DNA of 64,000 nt from Streptomyces sp. R44 (GCF_041053105.1 NZ_CP163444.1:7782501-7846500); one strand, 5' to 3'. Counted from the first letter of the stretch, positions 34,227 through 43,946 are shown. Notes: generated by a model from the sequence alone, not told the origin. Numbers and translations are program-made.

Positions 34227-35158
34227 GTGACCGGCTCCTTGTCGGGTACGGGGAGGGCGACGGGGGTACGGGCGGCGGCGGGGTCCGCCGGGGCCGCGGC
34301 GCCCGGCGCCGGCGTCGCGTTCGTGCGGCGCGCGGGCGCCGTGGCGGAGTCCGCCGCACGGTCCGGTCCGGCCGCGCCGCCCTCCGCCGGGCGCGGCAGC
34401 CAGGCCGTGAGCCGGCGGCCGAGGGCCTCCACCGCCGTGGAGGTGAGCCGGCCCAGGACGCCGATGGTGGCCATGCCGACGAAGACCCCCGGGTAGTCGA
34501 CGACCGTGTAGTCCTGCCAGGTGCGGTAGCCCACCCCGTACTCGCCGGAGATCATCTCCGCCGAGATCACACAGATCCACGCGACGCCGATGCCCACCGA
34601 CAGGCCGCCGAAGATGCCCGGCAGGGCGCCCGGGAGGACCACCGAGAACAGCACCCGGGTCCTGCCCCCGCCCATGGTGAGCACCGCCTCCTCCCACGCC
34701 GGGTCCAGGGCGCGCACCGCGTGCCGGGTCGACACCAGGACGGGGAAGAGGGCGGCGGCGCAGGTGATGAAGACGATGCCCTGCTCGTTGGTGGGCAGCA
34801 GCAGGATCGCGACCGGCACCAGGGCGATGGCGGGGATCGGCCGGACCACCTCCACCAGCGGGCCCAGGATGTCCGCCGCCCACCGGGACCGGGCGACGGC
34901 CGTCCCGGCCGCCACCCCGAGGACGGCCGCGAGCAGGAAGCCGAGAGCGATCCGGCGCAGGCTGTGGCCGAGGTCCTGCCAGTACGCCTCGGTGCCGATC
35001 CGGTCGGCGAGCGCGGAAGCCACCTCGACGACCGTGGGGAACTGCTCGAACCGCAGCCACAGATGGACGTCCAGGGAGGTCAGCAGCTGCCAGACGCCGA
35101 GCGCCGCGAGCGGGGAGGCCACCCGGACCAGCCGGCGGCCGAGGCCGACGGCGCTCAT
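34223..35158 (-). CDS. ABC transporter permease (SsuC/TauC type)
   Basis: 311 residues with about six membrane helices and the BPD_transp_1 coupling loop EEAVLTMGGGRTRVLFSVVL then PGALPGIFGGLSVGIGVAW, the family EAA motif. Residues ~260-311 are a cytoplasmic Pro/Ala-rich tail absent from most homologues. The ATG at 35158 overlaps the stop of the binding-protein gene (ATGA), and its stop overlaps the ATPase start, so all three are translationally coupled. Confidence 0.9.
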   Translation of the reverse strand: MSAVGLGRRLVRVASPLAALGVWQLLTSLDVHLWLRFEQFPTVVEVASALADRIGTEAYWQDLGHSLRRIALGFLLAAVLGVAAGTAVARSRWAADILGPLVEVVRPIPAIALVPVAILLLPTNEQGIVFITCAAALFPVLVSTRHAVRALDPAWEEAVLTMGGGRTRVLFSVVLPGALPGIFGGLSVGIGVAWICVISAEMISGEYGVGYRTWQDYTVVDYPGVFVGMATIGVLGRLTSTAVEALGRRLTAWLPRPAEGGAAGPDRAADSATAPARRTNATPAPGAAAPADPAAARTPVALPVPDKEPVT

Positions 35159-36498
35159 GACGCGAGCCGCACGGCGTCCGCGTACGCCACGATCCGCGAG
35201 CCGGGGTGCCCGGAGACGTACCGCTCCGCGCCCTCCCGGGTCACGAAGGCGCGCCACTCGCCACCCTCCTGGACCCACACCGCCCGGTCCGCGAACCAGA
35301 GCGTCCCGGTCACCGCGTCCGGCACGTACGCGGCCCGCACCGCCGCTCCCTCGACGGCCTTGAGGAGTGCCCCGGGGCCGTCGAAGGTACGGGTCGACTC
35401 CTGCCCCTTCAGCCAGAGCTCGGCCTTCGCCGGGACCGCCTTCGGGTACGCGGCGCCCGGGGCCGCCCGTCGCAGCGGAGCCGTGTCGACGAAGGCGTCC
35501 ACGTCGACGTCCTTCACCAGACCGGCCTCCTTGAGGACCGGCACGTCCTCCTTGAGCGCGGAGACCAGCTCGGGCCGGAGCGCCGGGTCGAAGGTGGCGA
35601 TGCCGTGGGCGCCGTTGTAGAGGTAGACCACCTCGGCGGGCAGCCCCGTCGCCTTCGCCACCGACTCGGCCGACGCCACCGGCCGGGTGCGCAGCTCGTC
35701 CGTGGCCCGGCGCTGCGCGCGTAGGAACGCGTCGAGGGCCTCGGGGCGTTCCTTGGCGAACCGCTCGCGGACGGTGACCCCGTGGAAGGTCGGCAGGTTC
35801 AGCTCGGCCCCGTCGTACAACGCCGTCGCCCGGCCCTGGAAGGCGAGCAGACCGGGCCAGGCGACGAACTGGGAGAGCGCGTCGGCGGTGCCCGCCGTCA
35901 GGGCCGAAGCACCCACGCTCGGCTGCTGGTTGACCTTGTGGACGTCCTTCGCCGGATCGATCCCGGCCCGCCGCAGGGCCCGGACGAGCGTCCCGTCGGC
36001 GGCCGAACCGACACTCGTGGACACCTTGCGGCCCTTGAGGTCCTTCAGCGTCCGCAGCGGTGAACCCGGCGCGGTGACCACGGTGTTGAGGCCGCCGCGC
36101 AGGTTGTATCCGGTCACCGCGACCAGCCGCGTCGGCTCCTTGAGCTGCTTCCCGCGCGCCGCGTTGATCAGCAGCGGGAAGTCGCCCATCGAGCCGATGT
36201 CGATCTTCCCCGCCGTCATCTGGGCGGTGATCGGAGCACCGGTGGCGTAGTCCTGCCAGACGACCTTGTAGGTGACGCCGTCCTTCCTGCCGGCCGCCGC
36301 GAGCTCCTCCTCGAAGTAGCCGAGGGAGCGCAGCAGGGTGCCGGCGGTGACGGTGTTGATGGTCTTCGACTGGTAGCCGACGGTCACCGTGACCGTCCTC
36401 CCGCCCGCGGCGTCGTCGGTCCCCCCTCCGCCGCAGGCGGTGGCGAGGGGGAGCAGCAGGGCCAGGGGGAGGGTCAGGGCGAGTCTTCGTGACTGCAT
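35155..36498 (-). CDS. ABC substrate-binding lipoprotein (SsuA/NrtA-like) with NosL-like C-terminal extension
   Basis: 447 residues. The lipobox LATAC at ~17-21 marks a lipid-anchored protein. Residues ~35-345 are an NMT1/SsuA-type binding fold (TVGYQSKTINTVTAGTLLRS, KIDIGSMGDFPLLINAARGK, KGRKVSTSVGSAADGTLVRA). The last ~80 residues go beyond the usual family length. They contain LWFADRAVWVQEGGEWRAFV then TREGAERYVSGHPGSRIVAY, resembling the NosL metal-binding fold. This would capture the substrate outside the membrane for the coupled permease. The ferredoxin gene lies 14 bases upstream. Confidence 0.88.
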   Translation of the reverse strand: MQSRRLALTLPLALLLPLATACGGGGTDDAAGGRTVTVTVGYQSKTINTVTAGTLLRSLGYFEEELAAAGRKDGVTYKVVWQDYATGAPITAQMTAGKIDIGSMGDFPLLINAARGKQLKEPTRLVAVTGYNLRGGLNTVVTAPGSPLRTLKDLKGRKVSTSVGSAADGTLVRALRRAGIDPAKDVHKVNQQPSVGASALTAGTADALSQFVAWPGLLAFQGRATALYDGAELNLPTFHGVTVRERFAKERPEALDAFLRAQRRATDELRTRPVASAESVAKATGLPAEVVYLYNGAHGIATFDPALRPELVSALKEDVPVLKEAGLVKDVDVDAFVDTAPLRRAAPGAAYPKAVPAKAELWLKGQESTRTFDGPGALLKAVEGAAVRAAYVPDAVTGTLWFADRAVWVQEGGEWRAFVTREGAERYVSGHPGSRIVAYADAVRLAS

Positions 36499-36512
36499 GG
36501 GAGTTCGGCCTT

Positions 36513-36740
36513 TCACCGGAGCAGATAGGGCATGTTGACGGTCACCGCGCCGGTGGGACAGCGGGCGGCGCACGGGCCGCAGTACCAGCACTCGTCCACG
36601 TGCATGTACGCCTTGCCGTCCTGCTCGCGGATGGCCAGCGAGTCGAGCGGACACATGTCGACGCAGAGCGTGCAGCCGTCGATGCACTTCGACTCGTCGA
36701 TGGTCACGGGCACGTCGCCGCGCTGGGGGACCACGGGCAT
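36513..36740 (-). CDS. Small two-cluster [4Fe-4S] ferredoxin (AprB-like)
   Basis: 75 residues. Cluster one is CIDGCTLCVDMCP, with three rather than two residues between the first two Cys, unlike the common CxxCxxCxxxCP. Cluster two is CWYCGPCAARCP. The second motif and the overall size resemble the start of APS-reductase beta subunits (AprB), and the AprA-like partner is encoded in the same operon. Together they probably form a flavin/Fe-S redox pair. GGAG lies ten bases upstream of the ATG. It lies 42 bases after the GntR stop and 14 before the lipoprotein start. Confidence 0.88.
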   Translation of the reverse strand: MPVVPQRGDVPVTIDESKCIDGCTLCVDMCPLDSLAIREQDGKAYMHVDECWYCGPCAARCPTGAVTVNMPYLLR

Positions 36741-36782
36741 GGCTGTCTCCAGGAAAGGGGTGTGAGGGGGAGCGGAGCGAGG

Positions 36783-37550
36783 TCAGAGGGAGCGGCGGAG
36801 GACGCCGCTCATGGTGATGCGGTCACCGCGGAACCGGATGAACTCCAGGTCCACCGGCCGCCCGTCGGGCAGACAGGTCAGCCGCTCCAGCATCAGGACG
36901 GCGGCGCCGCGCGGCGCCTGGAGGACGGCGGCGGAGTGCGCGTCGGCGTTGACGGCCTCCAGGGTGATCTCGGCGTGCCCGAGCGGGCCGCCGGTCAGCT
37001 GCTCCAGGAGCCGGAACACATCCGTGTTCTCCAGGTCGCAGCCGAGGAGTTCACCCCCGACGTCCATCGGCAGGTACGACAGGTCGAGCGAGAGCGGCAG
37101 CCCGTTCAGGCGCCGCAGCCGCTCGATGCAGAGCACGTCCGTGTGCTCGGGCAGGCCGAGCCGGTGGGCCACCGGACCGGGGGCGCCGACCGGGCCCATC
37201 GTCCGCACCTCGTTGGTGACCCGGCCGTGCTCGTGCAGGGTCTCGGCGAGCCCCTGGAGCCGGTCCAGGCCGTGCGGGTACTTCTCGCAGACCACCACCG
37301 TCCCGACCCCCGGCTGCCGGTCGACCAGCTGCTCGCCGCGCAGCAGGTCCAGGGCCTGCCGGACGGTGTTGCGACTGGCCCGGTAGTCGGCCGCGATCAC
37401 GTCCTCCAGGGGGAGGACCCCGCCGGGGAAGCCGCCCGCCAGGATCTGGTGGCGCAGCAGATCGGCGAGCTGCCGCGCCCGGTCGGCGCGCAGCCGCCGA
37501 CGGCGGGCGGCGGCGACGGGGCGGGCGGCGGAAGCGGGTTCGGCGGGCAT
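36783..37550 (-). CDS. GntR-family regulator with UTRA domain
   Basis: 255 residues. The N-terminal GntR winged helix is RQLADLLRHQILAGGFPGGV then RASRNTVRQALDLLRGEQLV. The UTRA ligand domain occupies ~85-250 and ends VDLEFIRFRGDRITMSGVLR. As the first gene of the ferredoxin-ABC-flavoprotein operon it should be autoregulatory and sense the imported compound or its product. The start at 37550 is the first Met before the basic leader; the longer open frame upstream is Pro/Arg-rich shadow. Confidence 0.9.
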   Translation of the reverse strand: MPAEPASAARPVAAARRRRLRADRARQLADLLRHQILAGGFPGGVLPLEDVIAADYRASRNTVRQALDLLRGEQLVDRQPGVGTVVVCEKYPHGLDRLQGLAETLHEHGRVTNEVRTMGPVGAPGPVAHRLGLPEHTDVLCIERLRRLNGLPLSLDLSYLPMDVGGELLGCDLENTDVFRLLEQLTGGPLGHAEITLEAVNADAHSAAVLQAPRGAAVLMLERLTCLPDGRPVDLEFIRFRGDRITMSGVLRRSL

Positions 37551-37717
37551 GGCACGGAACGTAGCGGCGCACCGGCCCCGGTGGTGTTGCCGCAGTATTG
37601 CGCCACCTGACACCCCCTCCGTACGCCTCTGACCTGCGGCGACGGTGGGAGGGTGGCGAGATCCGCCACCCGGACGCCCAGCACGTGGACAACCATCCGC
37701 CCACCATGTGGGAAGCG

Positions 37718-38698
37718 TCAGGCGGCCGGGCCGTGCACCTGGTCCCGGAGGGCCGTCGAGAGATGGTGGTGGAGGAGGCCGAGGACCGGTTCGTCCGGGG
37801 CGAACAGGCCGGCTGCCAGCTTCCAGTACCGGGGGAGCACCGGGCTGTCGTCCAGGGCGAGCAGTCCGAGGAGCCGGCGACGGAAGTCCGGTGTGTCCGG
37901 CTCCCCGCGCGCGCGGGCGTAGGCGGACACGAAACCGTCCAGGGCCCCGCCGTCCTGCGGCGCCCGCCCCGCCAGCATCGCGGCCGAGGCGAGCCCGTAC
38001 GCCTCGGCGAGCCCCTCGTACAGCACGACCGGACGGTACTCGCCGTCCGGGAGCGGGGGCGAGGGCCGGAACTCCGGCCGTTCGAGGCGCGGGTCGGTGA
38101 CGAGTGCGTGCAGCCGGGCGAACGCGAGGACGTCGTCGGTGCCGGGCTCGTCGGGAGGCCGCGGCACCACCGCGTCGAGGACCATGGACACCACCCGGCC
38201 CGGCAGTCGCGCGGGCAGCGCCCGCCGCCAGAACCGGACCAGGGCGTCCGTGTCCGGCGGGGCGGGCAGCGCGCCGAGCAGCCGCAGCCGCTCCGCGCGC
38301 TCCCCCGCGGTGCACTCCTGGAGCAGCCTCAGCGAGGCCTCCTTCCAGCGCAGCGCCACCAACTGAGAGCCCACATCCCGTAGTTGCCCCGCGACGGCCT
38401 CTTCGAGGACCTCGTCGGCCCCGTCCTTCTCCAGTACCCGCTCCACCTCGGGAACCGGCAGGTCGAGGGAGCGCAGGGAGCGGATGAACCGCAGCCGGTC
38501 GAGGGCGTCGGCCCCGTACCGGCGATGGCCCCCGGAGCTCCGGGCGGCCTCGGGCAGCAGCCCGCGATCGGAGTAGAACCGTACGGTCTTCACGGTGACG
38601 CCCGCCCGCGCGGCCAGCTCCCCGATGCTCCACAGACCGTCGGACAACACGAGGTGAACCTCTTTCAGCGGGCTCCGACCACCTTCGGACCCGTCCAT
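37718..38698 (-). CDS. MerR-family transcriptional regulator
   Basis: 326 residues. The MerR HTH is at ~22-65: WSIGELAARAGVTVKTVRFY, YSDRGLLPEAARSSGGHRRY. It is followed by a coiled dimer helix (DLPVPEVERVLEKDGADEVL) and a ~200-residue C-terminal domain of unknown ligand. There are no metal-site Cys. ATG 38698 has GGAGG five bases upstream; a GTG at 38650 would also keep the HTH. It is divergent from the double hydrolase gene, whose promoter has the MerR-type 19-base spacer. Confidence 0.9.
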   Translation of the reverse strand: MDGSEGGRSPLKEVHLVLSDGLWSIGELAARAGVTVKTVRFYSDRGLLPEAARSSGGHRRYGADALDRLRFIRSLRSLDLPVPEVERVLEKDGADEVLEEAVAGQLRDVGSQLVALRWKEASLRLLQECTAGERAERLRLLGALPAPPDTDALVRFWRRALPARLPGRVVSMVLDAVVPRPPDEPGTDDVLAFARLHALVTDPRLERPEFRPSPPLPDGEYRPVVLYEGLAEAYGLASAAMLAGRAPQDGGALDGFVSAYARARGEPDTPDFRRRLLGLLALDDSPVLPRYWKLAAGLFAPDEPVLGLLHHHLSTALRDQVHGPAA

Positions 38699-38733
38699 TC
38701 TGACCTCCGGCCGGACCGCCCCGAACAGGTGCC

Positions 38734-38764
38734 TTGAATCTCCCGCAGGGGGAGTTCCTAGCGT
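38734..38764 (+). promoter_or_regulatory. MerR-type promoter with 19-base spacer
   Basis: -35 TTGAAT (38734-38739), 19-base spacer holding the inverted repeat CTCCC/GGGAG, then -10 TAGCGT (38759-38764), 40 bases before the hydrolase start. Over-long spacers with a central palindrome are the classic MerR activation design. Confidence 0.7.
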
Positions 38765-38803
38765 GACCGCGAGACATCCCCGGAAGAGACAGAGGAGACG
38801 GTC

Positions 38804-40306
38804 ATGACGGCGTTCGTGCTGGTGTCGGACACCTTCACCGGTGGCTGGGTGTGGGAGGAGACCGCCGCACTGCTGCGGGCGGCGGGAGCGGAGGCGTACC
38901 CCGTGACCCTGACCGGAATGGGGGACCGGCGCGCCGAGGCCGGACCCGGGACCGGCCTGGAGACGCACATCGAGGAGCTCGTCGGGCTCGTCGACGGGAT
39001 CACGGCCGCCGAGGTGGTCCTCGTGGGCCACGGATACGGCCTGTACCCCGTGTTCGGCGCCGCCGACCGGCGGGCCGGGCGCGTGGCCCGGATCGTCTCC
39101 GTGGACACGGGCCCCCCGGGGCCCGGCGAGACCGCCGTCCGCTCCGTACCCGATCCGGAGGTCCGCGAGCTGCTCGCCGGGCGCCCCGACGCCCCCGTCC
39201 CGCCGCCGGCGCCCGGCACCTGGTCCCGGTGGGGCAGCGTCGAGGGCGTCCCCGCCGAGGCCCTCGTACGCCTGGAGAGCGAGGCCGCGCCCCAGCCGGC
39301 CGGCACCCTCACCGAGCCGCTCCGCCTGACCGGCGCGGCGGCCGCCCTGCCGACCACGGGCGTCCTGTGCGCCGCCAACGGGCAGAGCATCGCCATGGTC
39401 GAGATGGCGGTGGCCTCGGGCCCGCCCCAGTTCCGGGTGTTCACCGAGGAGCGGTTCCGCTTCTTCGAACTCGCCACCGGGCACTGGCCGATGCTCTCGG
39501 TCCCCGCGGAGCTGGCCGAGGTGCTGCTGAGCGCCGCGGCCGGCGAGGGGCACCGGGCGACCCCGCCGGAGGGCGACGGCCACGAGCAGCCGTCCCACCT
39601 CCTGCCCTTCCTCCTCGACGTGCCCGAGCGGCCGCGCGAGCGGGTCGGACGGGTCGACCTCCACCTCCCGGACGCCGAAGGTCCCCGGCCGGCGATCGTC
39701 TTCGTCCACGGCGGCCCGATCGCCGTGGACCAGCGGCCCACCCCGCGGGACACACCGTTCTTCCTGGGGTACGGCCGCTACGCGGCGAGCATGGGCGCCG
39801 TCGGAGTCACCGTGGACCACCGGCTCCACGGCCTCGCCGACTACGCCCGCGCCGCCGACGACCTCGCCGAGGCCGTCGAGCTGGTCCGCGCCGATCCGCG
39901 CGTCGACGGGGAGCGGATCGCGCTCTGGTTCTTCTCCACCGGCGGACCCCTGGCCGCGGACTGGCTCGCCGCGCCCCCGCCGTGGCTGCGCTGTGTCGCG
40001 GCGACCTATCCCGCCCTCGCGCCGCTGCCCGGCTGGGAGTCGGTCGAACCCCGTTTCCGCCCCGTCGACACGGTGGGCACGGCGGACGGGCCCCCGGTCG
40101 TCCTGACGCGCGCCGGTCTGGAGCACCCGGTCTTCACGGCGACCGTCGAGGCGTTCCTCACCGCCGCGAAGGAGCGAGGGGCCCACGTCGAGGTCGTCGA
40201 CGCGCCGCACGGCCACCACGCCTTCGAACTGGTCGATCCCACCGACGAGTCCCGGGCGGTCGTGGCACGGTCGATGCGCGCGGTCCTCGCACGGCTGGGG
40301 GACTGA
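38804..40306 (+). CDS. Tandem alpha/beta-hydrolase protein, first domain lacking the nucleophile
   Basis: 500 residues in two alpha/beta-hydrolase folds. Domain one (~1-240, EstC-like: FVLVSDTFTGGWVWEETAAL, TLTGMGDR) has GHGYG where GxSxG is expected, so the nucleophile Ser is replaced. Domain two (~275-500) is acyl-aminoacyl-peptidase-like, with HGG oxyanion (VFVHGGP), FFSTGG at the elbow and VVDAPHGHHAFE (His). Domain one is probably regulatory or binding and domain two catalytic. GAGGAG lies seven bases upstream. It is under the MerR-type promoter and convergent with the ABC operon, with a terminator between. Confidence 0.82.
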   Translation: MTAFVLVSDTFTGGWVWEETAALLRAAGAEAYPVTLTGMGDRRAEAGPGTGLETHIEELVGLVDGITAAEVVLVGHGYGLYPVFGAADRRAGRVARIVSVDTGPPGPGETAVRSVPDPEVRELLAGRPDAPVPPPAPGTWSRWGSVEGVPAEALVRLESEAAPQPAGTLTEPLRLTGAAAALPTTGVLCAANGQSIAMVEMAVASGPPQFRVFTEERFRFFELATGHWPMLSVPAELAEVLLSAAAGEGHRATPPEGDGHEQPSHLLPFLLDVPERPRERVGRVDLHLPDAEGPRPAIVFVHGGPIAVDQRPTPRDTPFFLGYGRYAASMGAVGVTVDHRLHGLADYARAADDLAEAVELVRADPRVDGERIALWFFSTGGPLAADWLAAPPPWLRCVAATYPALAPLPGWESVEPRFRPVDTVGTADGPPVVLTRAGLEHPVFTATVEAFLTAAKERGAHVEVVDAPHGHHAFELVDPTDESRAVVARSMRAVLARLGD

Positions 40307-40315
40307 CGCGCGCGG

Positions 40316-40350
40316 GGGCCGGGGAGGGAGCGTCGCTCCGTCCCCGGCCC
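40316..40350. terminator. Bidirectional terminator
   Basis: GGGCCGGGGA pairs with TCCCCGGCCC, with an inner GGAGCG/CGCTCC stem. It lies between the convergent hydrolase and ABC genes. Confidence 0.75.
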
Positions 40351-40355
40351 GCACG

Positions 40356-41137
<782 letters not shown>

Positions 41138-41141
<4 letters not shown>

Positions 41142-42121
41142 AGCGTGATCCCTTCTTCGGCACGGTGGCAGGCGGCGAGCCCGTCGCCGTGCTGTACGAG
41201 CACGGGCTTCTCCTCGGTGCAGCGCGGCACCGCGTGCGCGCAGCGCGCGGCGAAGGAGCAGCCGGGCGGCGCCTCCGCGAGGGAGACGGGGCGTCCCGGG
41301 ATGGGCCGGGGCGCCGGCGCGTCCGGTTCGAGACGCGGGGTGCAGGCGAGCAGGCCCGCCGTGTACGGGTGCCGGGGCCGGTCGAACAGTTCGTCCGTGG
41401 ACCGGGTCTCCACGATCCGGCCCGCGTACATGACGTACACCCGGTCGCAGATCGCGGAGGCCAGTTCGAGGTCGTGGGTGACGAACAGCATGCCCGTGCC
41501 CCGCTCGGCCCGCAGCCGGGCCAGGATCGAGAGGACCTCGGCCTGCGTGGTGACGTCGAGCGCGGTCGTCGGCTCGTCGGCGAGGAGGAGCGCCGGCTCG
41601 CTCGCGAGGGCCGCCGCGATGACGACCCGCTGGAGCATGCCGCCGGAGAACTGGTGCGGATGGCGGCGCAGGGCGCCGCGCGGGTCGCGGATGCCGACCG
41701 CGTCGAGGAGTTCCTCGGCGCGGGCGGTCGCCTCGGCGGCGGGCGTCCCGGCCGCGCGCAGCCCCTCGGTGAGGAAGTCGCCCACCCGCCGCAGCGGGTT
41801 GACGGAGGCGCGGGGGTCCTGGAACACCATCGAGACCTGCCGGGCGCGCAGCGCGGCGAGCTCGGCGCGGTTCATCGCGAGGACGTCCCGCCCGGCGACC
41901 CGGACCTGCCCCTCGGTGCGGGCGCCCCCGGGCAGCAGCCCGAGGACACTGCGGCAGGCCACGGACTTGCCGGAGCCGGACTCGCCGACCAGGCCGACGG
42001 TCTCCCCGGGCCGCACCGTCAGACTGACCCCGTCGAGGATCGGCCGGGCGGCCCGGTCGCCGGCGAGGCGGACGCCGAGGCCCTCGATCTCCAGGACCGG
42101 CGCTTTCGCCACCGTACTCAT
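41138..42121 (-). CDS. Dipeptide/oligopeptide-type ABC ATPase (DppD/OppD)
   Basis: 327 residues. Walker A GESGSGKSV, Q-loop VFQDPRASVNP, signature FSGGMLQRVVIAAAL, Walker B LLLADEPTTALD and switch FVTHDLELAS. The C-terminal oligo_HPY region has CSFAARC...RC..EKP...C, the conserved Fe-S-like Cys cluster of DppD proteins. ATG 42121 has GAAGG five bases upstream and lies five bases after the permease stop. Confidence 0.92.
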
Positions 42122-42126
42122 CGCCT

Positions 42127-42996
42127 TCACCGCTCCCGCTTCGCGATCCGGTCGGCGAGCCCCTCGCCGACGATGCCGAACGCCACCACGGCGAGCACGA
42201 TGCACGCGGAGGGGGCGAGGGCCGGCAGCATCGCCCCCTGCAGGACGGCCGCCTGCCCCTCGTTGATCATGGCGCCCCAGTCGGCGGCCGGCGGCTGCAC
42301 TCCGAAGCCGAGGAAGGACAGCGCCGCCAGGTCCATCAGCGCGTAGCCGAAGTTCATCGCGGACTGCGCGAAGACCGTCGGCGCGATGTTGGGCAGCAGA
42401 TGCCGTACGCAGACGGTCCAGCCGGACCAGCCCTGCACCCGGTACGCCTCGATGTACGGCCGGGCCTTCTCCTGCCGGGCGATGCCCCGGACGAGCCGGC
42501 CCACGTACGGGGTGTAGGCGACGGACATGGCGATCACGGGCGCGGTGAGCCCCTCGCCGACGACCGACACAAGGAGGATCGCGAGCAGCAGTCCGGGGAT
42601 CGCGAAGACGAGGTCCATGGACCGGGAGAGCATCGTGTCCACCCAGCCGCCCCGCCAGGCCGCCACCACGCCGAGGAGCGTGCCGAGCAGGGTGGAGACG
42701 CCGACGACGAGGAGCGGCCCGAGCAGCCCGGTGCGGGCGCCGGTGAGCAGCCGGGACAGGATGTCCCGGCCCGACTGGTCGGTGCCGAGCAGATGGTCGC
42801 CGGTGGTGCCGACGAGACTCGCCGACAGGTCGAGCGCCTCGGGGTCGTACGGGGCGAGGACGGGCGCGAGCAGGGCGACCAGGACGAGCAGCGCGAGCAC
42901 CGCGACCGAGACCGCGAAGAGCGGGCCCTGGCCGAACAGGCGCAGGGCGCGCAGCCCCGGCCTGCGGTACGGCACCGCGGAGGTGGTGGAGGTCAT
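42127..42996 (-). CDS. ABC permease (DppC/OppC type)
   Basis: 289 residues. It has the OppC N-terminal helix followed by the conserved GTTGDHLLGTDQSGRDILSR (LGTDxxGRD motif) and the coupling loop EAYRVQGWSGWTVCVRHLLP (EAA-like), with about six membrane helices. Pairs with the DppB-type permease. Its start overlaps that gene's stop (ATGA at 42993-42996). Confidence 0.92.
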   Translation of the reverse strand: MTSTTSAVPYRRPGLRALRLFGQGPLFAVSVAVLALLVLVALLAPVLAPYDPEALDLSASLVGTTGDHLLGTDQSGRDILSRLLTGARTGLLGPLLVVGVSTLLGTLLGVVAAWRGGWVDTMLSRSMDLVFAIPGLLLAILLVSVVGEGLTAPVIAMSVAYTPYVGRLVRGIARQEKARPYIEAYRVQGWSGWTVCVRHLLPNIAPTVFAQSAMNFGYALMDLAALSFLGFGVQPPAADWGAMINEGQAAVLQGAMLPALAPSACIVLAVVAFGIVGEGLADRIAKRER

Positions 42997-43946
42997 GAGG
43001 AGCCTTCCCCGAGGGAGAGACGGGGGTCGATGAGCGGGGCGAGCAGGTCGACGACGAGGTTGACGAGGACGAAGGCCGCCACGCTGAGCAGGGTGATCGC
43101 CTGCACGACGGCGAAGTCCTTGGAGGTGACCGACTGCACGAGCAGCGAGCCGAGGCCGGGCACGTCGAAGGCGGTCTCGACGATCGAGGTGGAGATGAGG
43201 AGGCCGGCGAGCATCGTGCCGCCGACGGTGACGACGGGACCCAGCGCGTTGCGCAGCACGTGCCGGCGGACCACGGACCGGCCCGCGACGCCCCGGGCCC
43301 GCGCCACCTCGACGTGCTCGCGCCCGAGTTCGTCGAGCATCGCCGAGCGGGTCACCCGGGCGAGGAGTCCCGCGAAGGACAGGGCCAGGGCGAAGGCCGG
43401 CAGGGTCAGCTGGTACAGCCGCTCGGAGAAGCCCGCCGGGGTGCCGCCGCCCGGCCCGGGGAACCAGCCGAGCTGCACGGAGAAGAGCGAGACGAGCGCG
43501 ATGGCCGTCACGAACGAGGGCGTGGCGGTGGCGACACCGGTGCCGATGAGCACCACCCGGTCCGGCAGGCCGGGGCGCAGCGCCCCGAGGATGCCGGCCG
43601 CGACCCCGAGCACCGCCACCAGCACGGCGGCGTAGCCGACGAGCAGGGCGGTGCCGGGCAGCCGGGAGCCGATGAGCGAGGCCACGTCCTGGTGGTACTG
43701 GGCCGAGCGGCCGAAGTCGCCGCTCAGGACGGAGCCGAGCCACTTCGCGTACTGCGTGACCAGCGGGTCGTCCAGGTGGTGCTCCGCCCGCAGGGCCGCC
43801 ACGGCCGCGGGGGTCGCGGGGCGGCCGTGCAGGAGGAACGAGACCGGGTCGCCGGGGGCCAGGTGGACGGAGCCGAAGACCACCAGGGAGGTCACGAACA
43901 GCACCGCCGCCAGGCCGAGGAGCCGTCCGACGAGGTAGCGCGTCAT
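42993..43946 (-). CDS. ABC permease (DppB/OppB type)
   Basis: 317 residues. DppB hallmarks: MTRYLVGRLLGLAAVLFVTS, HLAPGDPVSFLL, HLDDPLVTQYAKWLGSVLSG DFGRS, and the coupling loop EVARARGVAGRSVVRRHVLR. About six membrane helices. Start overlaps the binding-protein stop (ATGA). Confidence 0.92.
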   Translation of the reverse strand: MTRYLVGRLLGLAAVLFVTSLVVFGSVHLAPGDPVSFLLHGRPATPAAVAALRAEHHLDDPLVTQYAKWLGSVLSGDFGRSAQYHQDVASLIGSRLPGTALLVGYAAVLVAVLGVAAGILGALRPGLPDRVVLIGTGVATATPSFVTAIALVSLFSVQLGWFPGPGGGTPAGFSERLYQLTLPAFALALSFAGLLARVTRSAMLDELGREHVEVARARGVAGRSVVRRHVLRNALGPVVTVGGTMLAGLLISTSIVETAFDVPGLGSLLVQSVTSKDFAVVQAITLLSVAAFVLVNLVVDLLAPLIDPRLSLGEGSS

